Assembly (NCBI GenBank): GCA_046350295.1
Contig: JAXMAR010000002.1
Span: forward strand, 248,001 to 312,000
Length of the DNA stretch: 64,000 nt
Direction: 5' to 3'
Source of the DNA: JAXMAR01 sp046350295
GTDB lineage: Bacteria > Planctomycetota > Planctomycetia > Gemmatales > Gemmataceae
Positions 53,153 through 62,104 of this stretch are shown here, in pieces; positions within the stretch are counted from its first letter, which is position 1; each line of letters opens with the position of its first letter. The translations under genes and the position numbers were made by a program. Below the pieces are notes generated by a model, which saw only the letters and a program-made list of their open reading frames with translations, did no database searches and had not been told where the DNA came from.

Positions 53153-54717
53153 TGGACATCGTCCTCATCAATCCCTCCAGCCGGCGCCAGGTGTATCAGG
53201 CGCTGGGCACGGAGCTGGCTGCGGTCGAGCCGCCGGTCTGGGCGGCGCTGCTAGCCGGTCATTGTCGCGCGCAGGGCCTCGCGGTCGCGCTCATCGACGC
53301 CGAGGCGGAGGAACTGAGCGCCGCTGACGTCGCCGCGCGGGTGCGCGCCATCAAACCGCGCCTTGCCGTCGTCGTCGTCTATGGCCATCAACCTTCGGCG
53401 TCGACGCAGACGATGAGCGCCGCCGGCGCCACCTGTTCCGCCATCAAGCAGACGGCGCCTGGTCAGAAGGTGCTGCTCATCGGCGGACACGTCAGCGCCT
53501 TGCCCGAGCGGACGCTGCGCGAGGAGGATTGCGATTTCGTCGCCGCCGGTGAAGGCTGGCACACGCTGACCGCCCTCGCCGCGATGCTCAAGAGCGGCGA
53601 CGTGGAATTGTCTAAGGTCCCCGGGCTCTGGTACCGGGATGACGACTGGCCGCGCTGTGTGCCCGACCGGCCGCTGCTTGTCGACCTGGACTCGACCGAG
53701 CCGGCGTGGGATCTCTTGCCGATGTCGCGTTACCGGGCGCACAACTGGCACTGCCTGGACGGCGGCGCGCGGCAGCCGTACGCCGCCATCTACACCACGC
53801 TGGGCTGTCCGTTTCATTGCTCGTTTTGTTGCATCCAGGCGCCGTTTCGCAGCGGCGAGCGGGCCGCGAAGCTGCGCCCGACGACCAACAGCTATCGCTA
53901 CTGGACTCCCTCGGCAGTCCTCGCGCAGATCGATCTCCTGGTGGAGCGCTACGGCGTCCGCAACATCAAGATCGCCGACGAAATGTTCATCCTCAATCGA
54001 CGACACGTGCTCGCGCTCTGCGAGGGGATCATCCGGCGCGGCCACGATCTCAATCTCTGGGCCTATGCCCGCATCGACACCATCAAGGAAGACATGCTGG
54101 AGACGCTGCGCGGCGCAGGCTTCCGCTGGCTCGCGCTCGGCATCGAAGCCGGGGCCGAAAAGGTGCGGGCGGGCGTCGACAAGGCGTTTCGCCAGGATGA
54201 GGTCTTCGAGGTCGTCGGCCGCATTCGGACCGCGGGCATCCATGTCATCGGCAACTACATCTTCGGCCTGCCGGAGGACGACGCGGACACGATGCAGGCG
54301 ACGCTCGACCTGGCGACCGAGCTGAACTGCGAGTTCGCCAACTTTTACTCGACGATGGCGTATCCCGGCTCGGCTTTGTACGACCTGGCCGAGCGTGAGA
54401 ACATTCCGCTGCCGGCGCGGTGGACGGGCTACGCGCAGCACGCGCGCGATTGCCTGCCGCTGCCGACGCGCCACGTGACGGCGCGCGCGGTGCTTCGCTT
54501 CCGCGACGACGCCTTCCAGCGCTATTACACGAACCCACATTACCTGGCGCTGATCGAAAGACGCTTCGGCGCCGCGATGGCACGCCACATTCGCGCCATG
54601 ACGGCCCAGCGTCTCGAGCGCGACCTCCTGAGCGGGGCGCTGCCGACCAGCGACGCTCTCCTGCCCACGCCGCGCCGGGCGACCCTTGGATCCACCCTGG
54701 AGAGGACATCCGCATGA
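53152..54717 (+). CDS. B12-binding radical SAM protein
   Basis: A 521-residue enzyme. The N-terminal B12-binding Rossmann domain runs about 1-145 (MDIVLINPSSRRQ; LIGGHVSALPERTLREEDCD). The radical SAM cluster motif is C219-x3-C223-x2-C226 in GCPFHCSFCC, followed by the SAM-binding LWAYARIDTIK and LALGIEAGAEKVRAGVDKAF. NYIFGLPEDDADTMQATLDL completes the barrel. This class performs C-methylation, ring contraction or epimerisation. In a sugar cluster it may methylate or rearrange a nucleotide sugar or lipid. The start overlaps the DegT-fold stop (TGATG). Confidence 0.85.
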   Translation: MDIVLINPSSRRQVYQALGTELAAVEPPVWAALLAGHCRAQGLAVALIDAEAEELSAADVAARVRAIKPRLAVVVVYGHQPSASTQTMSAAGATCSAIKQTAPGQKVLLIGGHVSALPERTLREEDCDFVAAGEGWHTLTALAAMLKSGDVELSKVPGLWYRDDDWPRCVPDRPLLVDLDSTEPAWDLLPMSRYRAHNWHCLDGGARQPYAAIYTTLGCPFHCSFCCIQAPFRSGERAAKLRPTTNSYRYWTPSAVLAQIDLLVERYGVRNIKIADEMFILNRRHVLALCEGIIRRGHDLNLWAYARIDTIKEDMLETLRGAGFRWLALGIEAGAEKVRAGVDKAFRQDEVFEVVGRIRTAGIHVIGNYIFGLPEDDADTMQATLDLATELNCEFANFYSTMAYPGSALYDLAERENIPLPARWTGYAQHARDCLPLPTRHVTARAVLRFRDDAFQRYYTNPHYLALIERRFGAAMARHIRAMTAQRLERDLLSGALPTSDALLPTPRRATLGSTLERTSA

Positions 54718-55658
54718 CGAACATCCTGGTCACCGGCGGCCTCGGCTATCTGGGCAGCATCCTGTGCGAGCATCTGCTGGCCGCGGGGCATGGCGTCCTC
54801 GCCGTCGACAACCTGATGTACGGCGCCGGGCAACAGGGCTTGTTTCACCTCTGCGCCAACTCGCGTTTCCGCTTCGAGAAGGGGGACGTGCGCGACGAGA
54901 CCCTCATGCGCCGCCTGGTCCGCCAGGCCGACGTCGTCATTCATCTGGCGGCCGTCGTCGGCGCGTCGGCCTGCGACCGCGATCCGCTGCTCGCGGAGAG
55001 CGTCAACATCGGCTCCGTCCGCCTGCTCGACCGCCTGCGCAGCCCCAGTCAGCTTGTCCTCTACCCCAACACCAACAGCGGCTACGGCGTCACGTCGGGC
55101 CAGTCGTTCTGCACCGAAGACAGTGCGCTCCGGCCGATCTCGCTTTACGGCCGCAGCAAGTGCGAAGCGGAGCGGATCCTCCTCCAGCAAGGGAACACCA
55201 TCGCCTTGCGTCTCGCGACCGTCTTCGGCATGTCGCCGCGCATGCGGCTCGATCTCCTGGTCAACCACTTCGTCTACTCCGCATTCAAGGAGGGCTATCT
55301 CGTCATCTTCGAGAAGGACTTCAAGCGCAACTTCGTCCACGTGCGCGACGTCGCCGATTGCATGCTGCACTGCCTGAACAACGCCGGACGCATGGCGGGC
55401 CGGGTCTACAACGTCGGCCTCGACGACGCGAACCTCTCCAAGGAAGAACTGGCCGTCAAGGTCAAGGAGCATGTGCCGCGCTTCTACCTCCATTTCGCCG
55501 CCATCGGCGAGGATCCCGACAAGCGCAACTACGTTGTCTCCAGCGAGCGGCTGCGCGCGGCGGGCTTCGTCGCGCGACGGTCGCTCGACCAGGGCATCCA
55601 GGAGCTCCTCAAGGGCTACGCGATGGAGGGGCGGCCGCTGTTCCGCAACGCCGGTTGA
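54714..55658 (+). CDS. NAD-dependent epimerase/dehydratase (extended SDR)
   Basis: A 314-residue SDR enzyme, ATGA overlap with the radical SAM gene. MTNILVTGGLGYLGS contains the G-x-x-G-x-x-G NAD motif; VIHLAAVVGASACDRDPLLA, YPNTNSGYGVTSGQ and LYGRSKCEAERILL (YxxxK) follow. FKRNFVHVRDVADCMLHCLN and VYNVGLDDANLSKEEL are C-terminal sugar-nucleotide motifs. Its place between a radical SAM enzyme and a nucleotidyltransferase fits a GDP-sugar 4,6-dehydratase or 3/5-epimerase. The exact reaction cannot be read from the sequence. Confidence 0.85.
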   Translation: MTNILVTGGLGYLGSILCEHLLAAGHGVLAVDNLMYGAGQQGLFHLCANSRFRFEKGDVRDETLMRRLVRQADVVIHLAAVVGASACDRDPLLAESVNIGSVRLLDRLRSPSQLVLYPNTNSGYGVTSGQSFCTEDSALRPISLYGRSKCEAERILLQQGNTIALRLATVFGMSPRMRLDLLVNHFVYSAFKEGYLVIFEKDFKRNFVHVRDVADCMLHCLNNAGRMAGRVYNVGLDDANLSKEELAVKVKEHVPRFYLHFAAIGEDPDKRNYVVSSERLRAAGFVARRSLDQGIQELLKGYAMEGRPLFRNAG

Positions 55659-55671
55659 AGCGAGGCCAGCA

Positions 55672-56448
55672 ATGTCGACATCCACGAGAGCGGGGCGACC
55701 GACGTCCTGCGCCGCCGACCTGTCCGGGATCACACCGGCCATCCTGGCCGGCGGCCTGGGCACGCGCCTGCGCCCCGCGCTCGGCGATCATCCCAAGGTG
55801 CTCGCCGCCGTGGACGGCCGGCCTTTCGTCGCTTACCTGCTCGACGTCCTCGCGGCGGCGTCGCTGCCGCGCGTGATCCTGCTCACGGACACGGCGGAGC
55901 CGCAGGTGGAGAAAACCCTCGGACGCCGCCACGCCGGCCTGGAACTGGTCTATTCGCCCGAGCCCGCGCCGCTCGGGACGGCCGGCGCGTTGCGCGCCGC
56001 CCTGCCCTTGATCTCGACGCCGACGATCCTGCTCTTGAACGGCGACAGTCACTGTCCGGTCGACCTGGCCGCCTTCGCGCAACGCCATCGCCGCGAAAGA
56101 GCGGACGCGAGTCTGGTGCTCGCCTGGGTGGAAGAAGCAGGTCGGTTCGGTCAGGTCGAGCGCTCGCTGGGCGGTCGGGTCACACGCTTCACCGAGAAGA
56201 GGGGGCACGGGCCCGGCTGGATCAACGCGGGCATTTACCTCATCGAGCGCCTCCTGATCGAAGCTGAGTCGGGCCAGGCGCCCCTGTCGCTGGAGCGCGA
56301 GCTGTTGCCGCGCTGGGCTCGCGACCGGCGCGTCTTCGGCCACGCCGCGTCCGGTCCGTTTCTGGATATCGGCACGCCGGAGTCGTATGCCGCGGCAGGA
56401 ACGTTCCTGCACTCGCTCGGGCAAGAAAAAAGCGGGAGGCGGCCATGA
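55672..56448 (+). CDS. Sugar-1-phosphate nucleotidyltransferase (HddC-like)
   Basis: A 258-residue nucleotidyltransferase, start at 55672. ITPAILAGGLGTRLRPALGD and HPKVLAAVDGRPFVAYLLDV are the GTP/NTP-binding and activation motifs of the HddC/mannose-1-phosphate guanylyltransferase group. LLLNGDSHCPVDLAAF carries the metal-binding D. GPGWINAGIYLIERLLIEA and GPFLDIGTPESYAAAGTFL follow. With the HddA-like kinase 8 kb upstream it would complete GDP-heptose formation (heptose 1-phosphate plus GTP); a guanylyl rather than other donor is inferred. It overlaps the next gene by ATGA. Confidence 0.85.
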   Translation: MSTSTRAGRPTSCAADLSGITPAILAGGLGTRLRPALGDHPKVLAAVDGRPFVAYLLDVLAAASLPRVILLTDTAEPQVEKTLGRRHAGLELVYSPEPAPLGTAGALRAALPLISTPTILLLNGDSHCPVDLAAFAQRHRRERADASLVLAWVEEAGRFGQVERSLGGRVTRFTEKRGHGPGWINAGIYLIERLLIEAESGQAPLSLERELLPRWARDRRVFGHAASGPFLDIGTPESYAAAGTFLHSLGQEKSGRRP

Positions 56449-57479
56449 GTTCCGCGCCGGATCCGGTTCTCGGGGCGCCCCCCGCCGCGGACGCCGCGGC
56501 GCTTGGCCGGCTGGTCCACGACTTGAACCAGCGCTACCGGCGGGAGTGGGGCCGGGCCGAGCGGCTCCAGGCGGAGTTGAACGATATCCGCCGCTCCCGC
56601 GCCTGGCGCGTGCTCGAATGGCTGAGGTCCTGGAAACGCCGTCTGCTGGGCCGCGTGCCTGTCCCGACCACGGTCGGCGCGGCGGAGTTTCTCGTAACCG
56701 TCCCGCCCAGCGCTATCGGCCGGGTCAGCATCGTAATCCCGTTTCGTGACCAGGAGGGCTTGCTGCAGAACCTCCTGCGCAGTCTGCGTCTCACGTCGTA
56801 TCGGCGCTTCGAGCTGATTCTCGTGGACAACGGCAGTTCCTGCCCGCGCGTTGGTCGCTTGCTGAAAGCGTTGCCGAAGCGCCGGCGGGCGCGTGTCGTC
56901 CGCATTCCCGGCGCCTTCAACTTCGCGCGGCTGTGCAACGCCGGAGCGCAACGGGCGCGGGGTGATTTTCTCCTGTTTCTGAACAACGACACCGAGGTGA
57001 TCGAGCCCGGCTGGCTCGGTGAAATGCTGCGCGTGGCGGCACATCCCGAGGTCGGCGTCGTCGGCGCCACCCTGCTCTATCCCGATCGGACGATCCAGCA
57101 CGCCGGCATCTTCCCGCAAACGGATGGGACATGGTCGCACGTGTATCGCCACTGCCGTGCCGACGATCCCGGAAACGGTGGAGAGCTGCGGCGAATCCGC
57201 GTCGTGCCTGCGGTGACCGGCGCCTGTTTCCTGATTGCCCGCCGCCTGTTCGAGAGCGTCGGCGGCTTCGATGAAAGTCTGCCGCTGACCGGAAACGACG
57301 TGGAGCTGTGCCTGCGCGTCGGCCGGCTCGGCTATCGAACCGCGATCACGCCCGAGGCCCGGCTGTTGCATTTCGAGTCGCTCAGCCGCGGTTACGCGGT
57401 CGAGCCCGTTCCTGAGGGACAATCGCCTCGGTCGAGTTGCGGGGAAAACCAGCGACCGCAACGTTCAAGCCCGCTTTGA
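56445..57479 (+). CDS. Glycosyltransferase family 2
   Basis: A 344-residue GT-A enzyme, last gene of the plus-strand operon. An N-terminal basic helix (YRREWGRAERLQAELNDIRR) precedes the domain. GRVSIVIPFRDQEGLLQNLL and FELILVDNGSSCPRVGRLLK start it, GDFLLFLNNDTEVIEPGWL holds the N-x-D metal motif, and VTGACFLIARRLFESVGGFD with NDVELCLRVGRLGYRTAITP hold the GG-F-DE-type and ND-x-x-L-C motifs. Similar to rhamnosyl/galactosyl chain elongating enzymes. Possibly adds the sugar made by the operon, but this is inferred from position. Confidence 0.85.
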   Translation: MSSAPDPVLGAPPAADAAALGRLVHDLNQRYRREWGRAERLQAELNDIRRSRAWRVLEWLRSWKRRLLGRVPVPTTVGAAEFLVTVPPSAIGRVSIVIPFRDQEGLLQNLLRSLRLTSYRRFELILVDNGSSCPRVGRLLKALPKRRRARVVRIPGAFNFARLCNAGAQRARGDFLLFLNNDTEVIEPGWLGEMLRVAAHPEVGVVGATLLYPDRTIQHAGIFPQTDGTWSHVYRHCRADDPGNGGELRRIRVVPAVTGACFLIARRLFESVGGFDESLPLTGNDVELCLRVGRLGYRTAITPEARLLHFESLSRGYAVEPVPEGQSPRSSCGENQRPQRSSPL

Positions 57480-57670
57480 GAGAAACGCATGCGACGCCGT
57501 CGTACGTCCTGCTGCCGTTCCGGACGATCCGGCGTGTCAGGGCGTTGTTCTCCCGCCTCAAGCTCATCTTCCTGCTGCGCGCGCCGGTGGCCCGGTGTCT
57601 TGTCAAGACTGGCCCGCAGCGTCTTCACGCGTCTGGCGCGGAGCTGCGGCCTGTCTTCCTAGCGCTTTGA

Positions 57671-59605
57671 TCAGCCCGTCGCCGTCAGGCAGCGATTGAC
57701 CGCGTGCCAGAGTTCGTTCATGCGGAACGGCTTGCGCAAGAGGTCGCTCGCGCCTTCGCGCAGCATCTCGCCTGCCTGATCGGCCTGCACGAGGCCGGTG
57801 CAGAGCAGGATCGGGACGCGCGGTAGCCGCTCGCGCAGCGCCCGGAAGTTGCTCAGGCCTTCCTCGCCCGGGATCATCAGGTCGAGAATCGCCATCTCGA
57901 TGGCGGCTCCGTTTTTCACCAGCGCGAGCGCCGCCGCGCCGCTGCTCGCGGTGTGGACCGTGTGGCCGGCGATCTCGAGGAAGCGGCGCACCACGTCCAG
58001 GACCGCCTGCTCGTCGTCGACCAGCAGGATGGAGCGGGCGGCGCTGGCTTCCGGCTCCAGGACCAGGGGATGCTCCGGGACGCCGTTCGCCTCGCCCGGA
58101 GCTTCCGCGAGCCGGGGCAGAAAGATGCACACAGAGGCGCCACCCCCAACCTGGGAGTCCAGGGTGAGAAAACCCTGATGGCCGTGGATGATGCCAAAGG
58201 CGACGGGAAGACCGAGGCCGGTCCCCTGGCCGATATCCTTGGTGGTAAAGAAAGGATCGAAGGCCTGGGCCATGACGTCGGGCGACATGCCGCGTCCCTT
58301 GTCCTCGACCTCGATGACGAGGTATTCGCCGGCGGGGACATTCTCCGGAAAGGCCGCCAGGTTGCCGACAAGGCGGCGCCGGCTCAGCCGAAAAAGGACC
58401 ACGGATGCGGGCGTCTCGGCCATGGCGTCGCGCGCGTTCAGCGCCAGGTTGATCAGCACCTGCTGCAGCTGGTTCTGGTCCGCGAGCGCCATGTGGTCAT
58501 CATCGGCGGAGTCGATCTCGACGCGGACCTCGACTTTGAGAGTGCGCTGCACGAGGTTGGCCGTGCCGTGCAGCAGCCGGGAGAGGGACGTGGGGGCGCG
58601 GGTCAGGGCAGGCTTGCGGGCGAAGGCGAGGAGCTGGCGCGTGAGGTTCGCGGCGCGGTCGGAGAGGTCGACGATGAACTGGAAGAACTCCAGCGCCTGC
58701 TGCGGGACCCCCTTCTCGCGCAAGCCGAGCGTGGCGTAGCCCTGGATGCCGGCGAGCAGGTTGTTGAACTCGTGGGCGACGCCGCCGGCGAGCGTGCCGA
58801 CGCTTTGCATCTTCTGCGCCTGGAAGAGCTGCCGCTCCATCAGCTTCCGCTCGCTCACGTCCCGGTAGATGGCGACGAAGTTGGTGAGCTGGCCGCGGTG
58901 GTCCACGATCGGCGAGATCGTACACGACGTCTCGACCAGCGTTCCGTCCTTGCGGCGATTGACGATCTCCCCCTGCCAGCTCTCGCGGTTGAGGATCATC
59001 TGCCACAGCGTGGAGTAGAAATCCGCGTTGTGCAGGCCGCTCTTGAACAGGCGCGGCGGCTGCCCGATCAGCTCCTCGCGGCTGTAGCCGAGCATCTCCT
59101 CGAGCGCCTGGTTGACGTAGAAGATGGCGCCTTGCAGGTCGGTGATGAGGACGCCGTCGCGGGCCGATTCGAGCGCCTCGATGAGGAGGCGGTTGACCTG
59201 CAGGAGGCGATGCCGCGTGACGGATTCGCGGACGCGCTTGGGCAGGTCGGTGAGAAAGGTGAGGGCGCGGTCCTTGACGACGTAGTCAAGGGCGCCGGCC
59301 CGCAGCACCTGGGCGGCGAGATGCTCGTCGCCATAGCCGGTGACGAACAGGACCGGGCTGGTGAAACCTTCGCGGTTGAGCGTTTGCAGCAGCTCCAGGC
59401 CGGCCATGTCGGGCAGCCGCTGATCCAGGAGCACAAGATCAAAATGGGGGCTATCAAAATGGGTGCTCCCCCCCAGGACGATGAGGGCGTCGGCGGCGGC
59501 ATGGCACACGGTGACCTCGTGCCCGTCGCGCTCGAGGCTCTTGCGCATCAGGTAGGCGAAGTCGTCGTCGTCCTCGACCAGGAACAGGCGCAGCGTTTCG
59601 GACAT
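57671..59605 (-). CDS. Hybrid histidine kinase (REC-PAS-HisKA-HATPase-REC)
   Basis: A 644-residue cytosolic two-component protein. Start at 59605 (MSETLRLFLVEDDDDFAYLM) gives a REC domain at the N-terminus with D61 in LVLLDQRLPDM. A PAS domain (about 145-255, DGVLITDLQGAIFYVNQALE) follows. The kinase core has H278 in GGVAHEFNNLLAGIQG, LALNARDAM (N box), DKGRGMSPDV (G1) and GTGLGLPVAFGI (G2). A second REC near the C-terminus has D575 in MAILDLMIPG. No membrane segment. The signal probably comes via the N-terminal REC and PAS. The output is unknown. Divergent from the hydrolase gene at 59748. Confidence 0.9.
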   Translation of the reverse strand: MSETLRLFLVEDDDDFAYLMRKSLERDGHEVTVCHAAADALIVLGGSTHFDSPHFDLVLLDQRLPDMAGLELLQTLNREGFTSPVLFVTGYGDEHLAAQVLRAGALDYVVKDRALTFLTDLPKRVRESVTRHRLLQVNRLLIEALESARDGVLITDLQGAIFYVNQALEEMLGYSREELIGQPPRLFKSGLHNADFYSTLWQMILNRESWQGEIVNRRKDGTLVETSCTISPIVDHRGQLTNFVAIYRDVSERKLMERQLFQAQKMQSVGTLAGGVAHEFNNLLAGIQGYATLGLREKGVPQQALEFFQFIVDLSDRAANLTRQLLAFARKPALTRAPTSLSRLLHGTANLVQRTLKVEVRVEIDSADDDHMALADQNQLQQVLINLALNARDAMAETPASVVLFRLSRRRLVGNLAAFPENVPAGEYLVIEVEDKGRGMSPDVMAQAFDPFFTTKDIGQGTGLGLPVAFGIIHGHQGFLTLDSQVGGGASVCIFLPRLAEAPGEANGVPEHPLVLEPEASAARSILLVDDEQAVLDVVRRFLEIAGHTVHTASSGAAALALVKNGAAIEMAILDLMIPGEEGLSNFRALRERLPRVPILLCTGLVQADQAGEMLREGASDLLRKPFRMNELWHAVNRCLTATG

Positions 59606-59747
59606 CGGGCCGATTTTCCCCTTCACAACTTGGCTTGCCTCGCCCCGTTCGACGATTGGCACCGAGCCTCCTTGCCGGGCGGTTCCCCTATTTTCCGCGA
59701 GCCTATTGGTCTTTGACAAGGCCGATTGGCCCCGTTAAAGTCCGGAC

Positions 59748-61778
59748 ATGAGACACTCCATCCTTGCCTTCGTTGCCGTCCTCCCCCTTTTCGCCCAGCC
59801 CGCCGCCGCCCAGGAGAAGAAACGCCTCCCCGGCGATGAGATGATCGACAAATACCTCGCCGCCGAGACGGACAGCTTCGCCAAGAAGTTCCTCGGCGGC
59901 GCCAAAACCCTCGCCGAATGGAAAGAGAAGCGGCCCGGCTGCACCGCGAGTACATGGACATGCTCGGTTTGTGGCCGCTACCCGCGAAGACGCCGCTCAA
60001 GGCGACAATCACCAAGACGTTCGAGCATCAAGGCGTGGTCATCGAGTGCCTGCACTTCCAGTCGATCCCCGGCCTCTACGTCACCGCGAACTTCTACCGC
60101 CCTGCGAAGGCGTCGCCCGCAGCGAAGCTGCCGACGATCCTCTATGTCTGCGGCCACAGCAACAAGGGCCGCGACGGCAACAAATCGGACTACCAGGACC
60201 ACGGCATGTGGTTCGCTTCCAACGGCTACAACTGCCTCGTGCTCGACACCCTTCAGCTTGGCGAGATCCCGCGGTTCACCATGGCACTACGGCCGCCCCT
60301 GGAACCATCTCAAAGCCTACGAAAAAGACGATCCGAGCCGCGAGCGTAAGCGACCGGAAGACACGACGCGCTGGTGGTGGCACTCCGCGGGCTACACCCC
60401 GGCCGGCGTCGAGTGCTGGAACGGCGTCCGCGCCATCGATTACCTGCTCACGCGCAAGGAGGTCGACCCGGACCGCATCGGCGTCACCGGCATCTCCGGC
60501 GGCGGCGCGGCCACCTTCTGGATCGCCGCGGCCGACGAGCGCGTCAAGGTCGCCGTCCCCGTCAGCGGCATGAGCGACCTGGAGAGCTACGTCAAGAACA
60601 AGGTCGTCAACGGCCACTGCGACTGCATGTTCCTTTACAACACCTATCAGTGGGACTGGACGACCATCGCCGCCCTCGTCGCCCCACGGCCGCTCCTCTT
60701 CGCCAACAGCGACAACGACCCGATCTTCCCGATGGACGGCAATCGCCGCATCATCGCCAAGCTGCGGCAGATCTACGAGATGTACGGCAAGCCTGACCTG
60801 GTGGACGACTACGTCAGCAAGGGGGGCCACGCCTATCGGCCCGACCTGCGCATCGCCGTCTTCAAGTTCCTCAACAAGCACCTGAAGGGGGACGAAAAGG
60901 CAGCAGTGAAGGACGTCGCCTTCGAGAAGATCGCCGGGAAGGACCTGCGCGTGTTTCCGACCGACGCCGACGTGCCGAAGGACGCGATCAACCAGCGCGT
61001 GGATGAGGTCTTCGTGCCGCGGGCGAAGGTGGAGCTGCCGGAGAAGGGGAAGTTCGAGGAGTGGCGGAAGACGATGTTGCACGAACTAAAAGCAAAGTGC
61101 TTTCGCGGCTTTCCGGAGCGTGTCAAAGCGGCCAGCCGTGTGAAGACCGATCAGGATTTGCCGGGGGCGTTGTTGGAAACCGAAGAAGGCATCAGAGCGC
61201 TCCTGATGGACGGACGGATCGACAGGGTCGGTGATGAGGACGCGCTGAAAAAGCTGCCCTTGGTCCTGCTTGTTTCAGATGTCAGTCATAGCGACAAGAA
61301 GGGGCTGGCCTCACTCAAGCTTCCAGGAAGCGCCGATTGGCTTATTCTCACCCGAAGGGTCTTTGATCCTTGGTCAATGAAGTCGCCGCCCAACTACGTG
61401 GAGCGCTCGCATATTCTTCTCGGTCAACACGTGAACGTTGGTCGAATCCGCGACATCGTTGCCGCTGTGCGGTTTGCAGAAGAGCTGGAGCCGACGCGAA
61501 AGGCTCATCTCTGGGGCCACGGCGAGGCCGGTATCCTTGCCGCCTACGCCGCCCTGTTCGAACCGTCCATCGAGGAGGTCGTGGTCATCGACCCGCCCAA
61601 ATCGCACAAGGGCGGCCCACACTTTCTCGGCGTCCTGCGCGTCCTCGACATCCCCGACGCCCTTGGCCTCCTCGCCCCGCGCAAGCTCACGATCATCGGC
61701 GGCCGCGACCCCGCATTCGACCGCACCGAGGAGATCTATCGCCGCGCGGGGGCCGCGGACAAGCTCGTTCGGAAGTGA
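59748..61778 (+). CDS. Acetylxylan-esterase-like alpha/beta hydrolase, two frameshifts
   Basis: Exported hydrolase of about 676 codons if repaired. The signal peptide is HSILAFVAVLPLFAQPAAAQ. The frame changes near 59940 to YMDMLGLWPLPAKTPLKATI, TFEHQGVVIECLHFQSIPGL and LYVCGHSNKGRDGNKSDYQD. It returns near 60285 for the catalytic part: DRIGVTGISGGGAATFWIAA (Ser nucleophile in GISGGG) and FANSDNDPIFPMDG (Asp). A final His probably lies in KGGHAYRPDL. The fold matches AXE1-type esterases that deacetylate xylan or cephalosporin. The C-terminal 270 residues (LWGHGEAGILAAYAALFEPS) form a second hydrolase-like lobe. The two indels may be sequence errors or real. Confidence 0.75.
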   Translation: MRHSILAFVAVLPLFAQPAAAQEKKRLPGDEMIDKYLAAETDSFAKKFLGGAKTLAEWKEKRPGCTASTWTCSVCGRYPRRRRSRRQSPRRSSIKAWSSSACTSSRSPASTSPRTSTALRRRRPQRSCRRSSMSAATATRAATATNRTTRTTACGSLPTATTASCSTPFSLARSRGSPWHYGRPWNHLKAYEKDDPSRERKRPEDTTRWWWHSAGYTPAGVECWNGVRAIDYLLTRKEVDPDRIGVTGISGGGAATFWIAAADERVKVAVPVSGMSDLESYVKNKVVNGHCDCMFLYNTYQWDWTTIAALVAPRPLLFANSDNDPIFPMDGNRRIIAKLRQIYEMYGKPDLVDDYVSKGGHAYRPDLRIAVFKFLNKHLKGDEKAAVKDVAFEKIAGKDLRVFPTDADVPKDAINQRVDEVFVPRAKVELPEKGKFEEWRKTMLHELKAKCFRGFPERVKAASRVKTDQDLPGALLETEEGIRALLMDGRIDRVGDEDALKKLPLVLLVSDVSHSDKKGLASLKLPGSADWLILTRRVFDPWSMKSPPNYVERSHILLGQHVNVGRIRDIVAAVRFAEELEPTRKAHLWGHGEAGILAAYAALFEPSIEEVVVIDPPKSHKGGPHFLGVLRVLDIPDALGLLAPRKLTIIGGRDPAFDRTEEIYRRAGAADKLVRK

Positions 61779-61837
61779 TGGACTTGTGACTTTTCGCCGC
61801 GGTGGGATAATGATGGAGTTTCAAGGAGGGTCGAGAA

Positions 61838-62104
61838 ATGGTCAAAGCATTCGTGCACAACGGCGTGATTGTCCCGCGTGAGCCCCTGCCTGAAGATTGG
61901 GCCGAAGGCGTGGAGGTCGCGGTGGAAAGAGTCGCTGAACGTGAGGCGTCCGACGCAGGCGACGCCGACGCCTGGATGGATGCCGTTGAAGCGATCGCGG
62001 CGCAAGGGGATCCGGCGGACGATCAACGATTGGAGGCTGCGATCCGGCAAATACGGCATCGCGAGAAAGAACTGGCCCGCAAATCGTTGCCCTTGGAGCC
62101 ATGA
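61838..62104 (+). CDS. Putative antitoxin of a third PIN module
   Basis: An 88-residue protein. MVKAFVHNGVIVPREPLPED with WAEGVEVAVERV is the short AbrB/AF2212-like strand motif of VapB-type antitoxins. The remainder is acidic and helical (AIRQIRHREKELARKSLPLE). It follows a purine-rich RBS (AAGGAGG) 7 bases before the start. Its end overlaps the PIN gene by ATGA at 62101. Confidence 0.75.
   Translation: MVKAFVHNGVIVPREPLPEDWAEGVEVAVERVAEREASDAGDADAWMDAVEAIAAQGDPADDQRLEAAIRQIRHREKELARKSLPLEP

Noticed and set aside
57437..57670. 77-codon frame after the last glycosyltransferase of the sugar operon
   Set aside because: No domain, overlaps the end of the GT2 gene, composition of a shadow frame.
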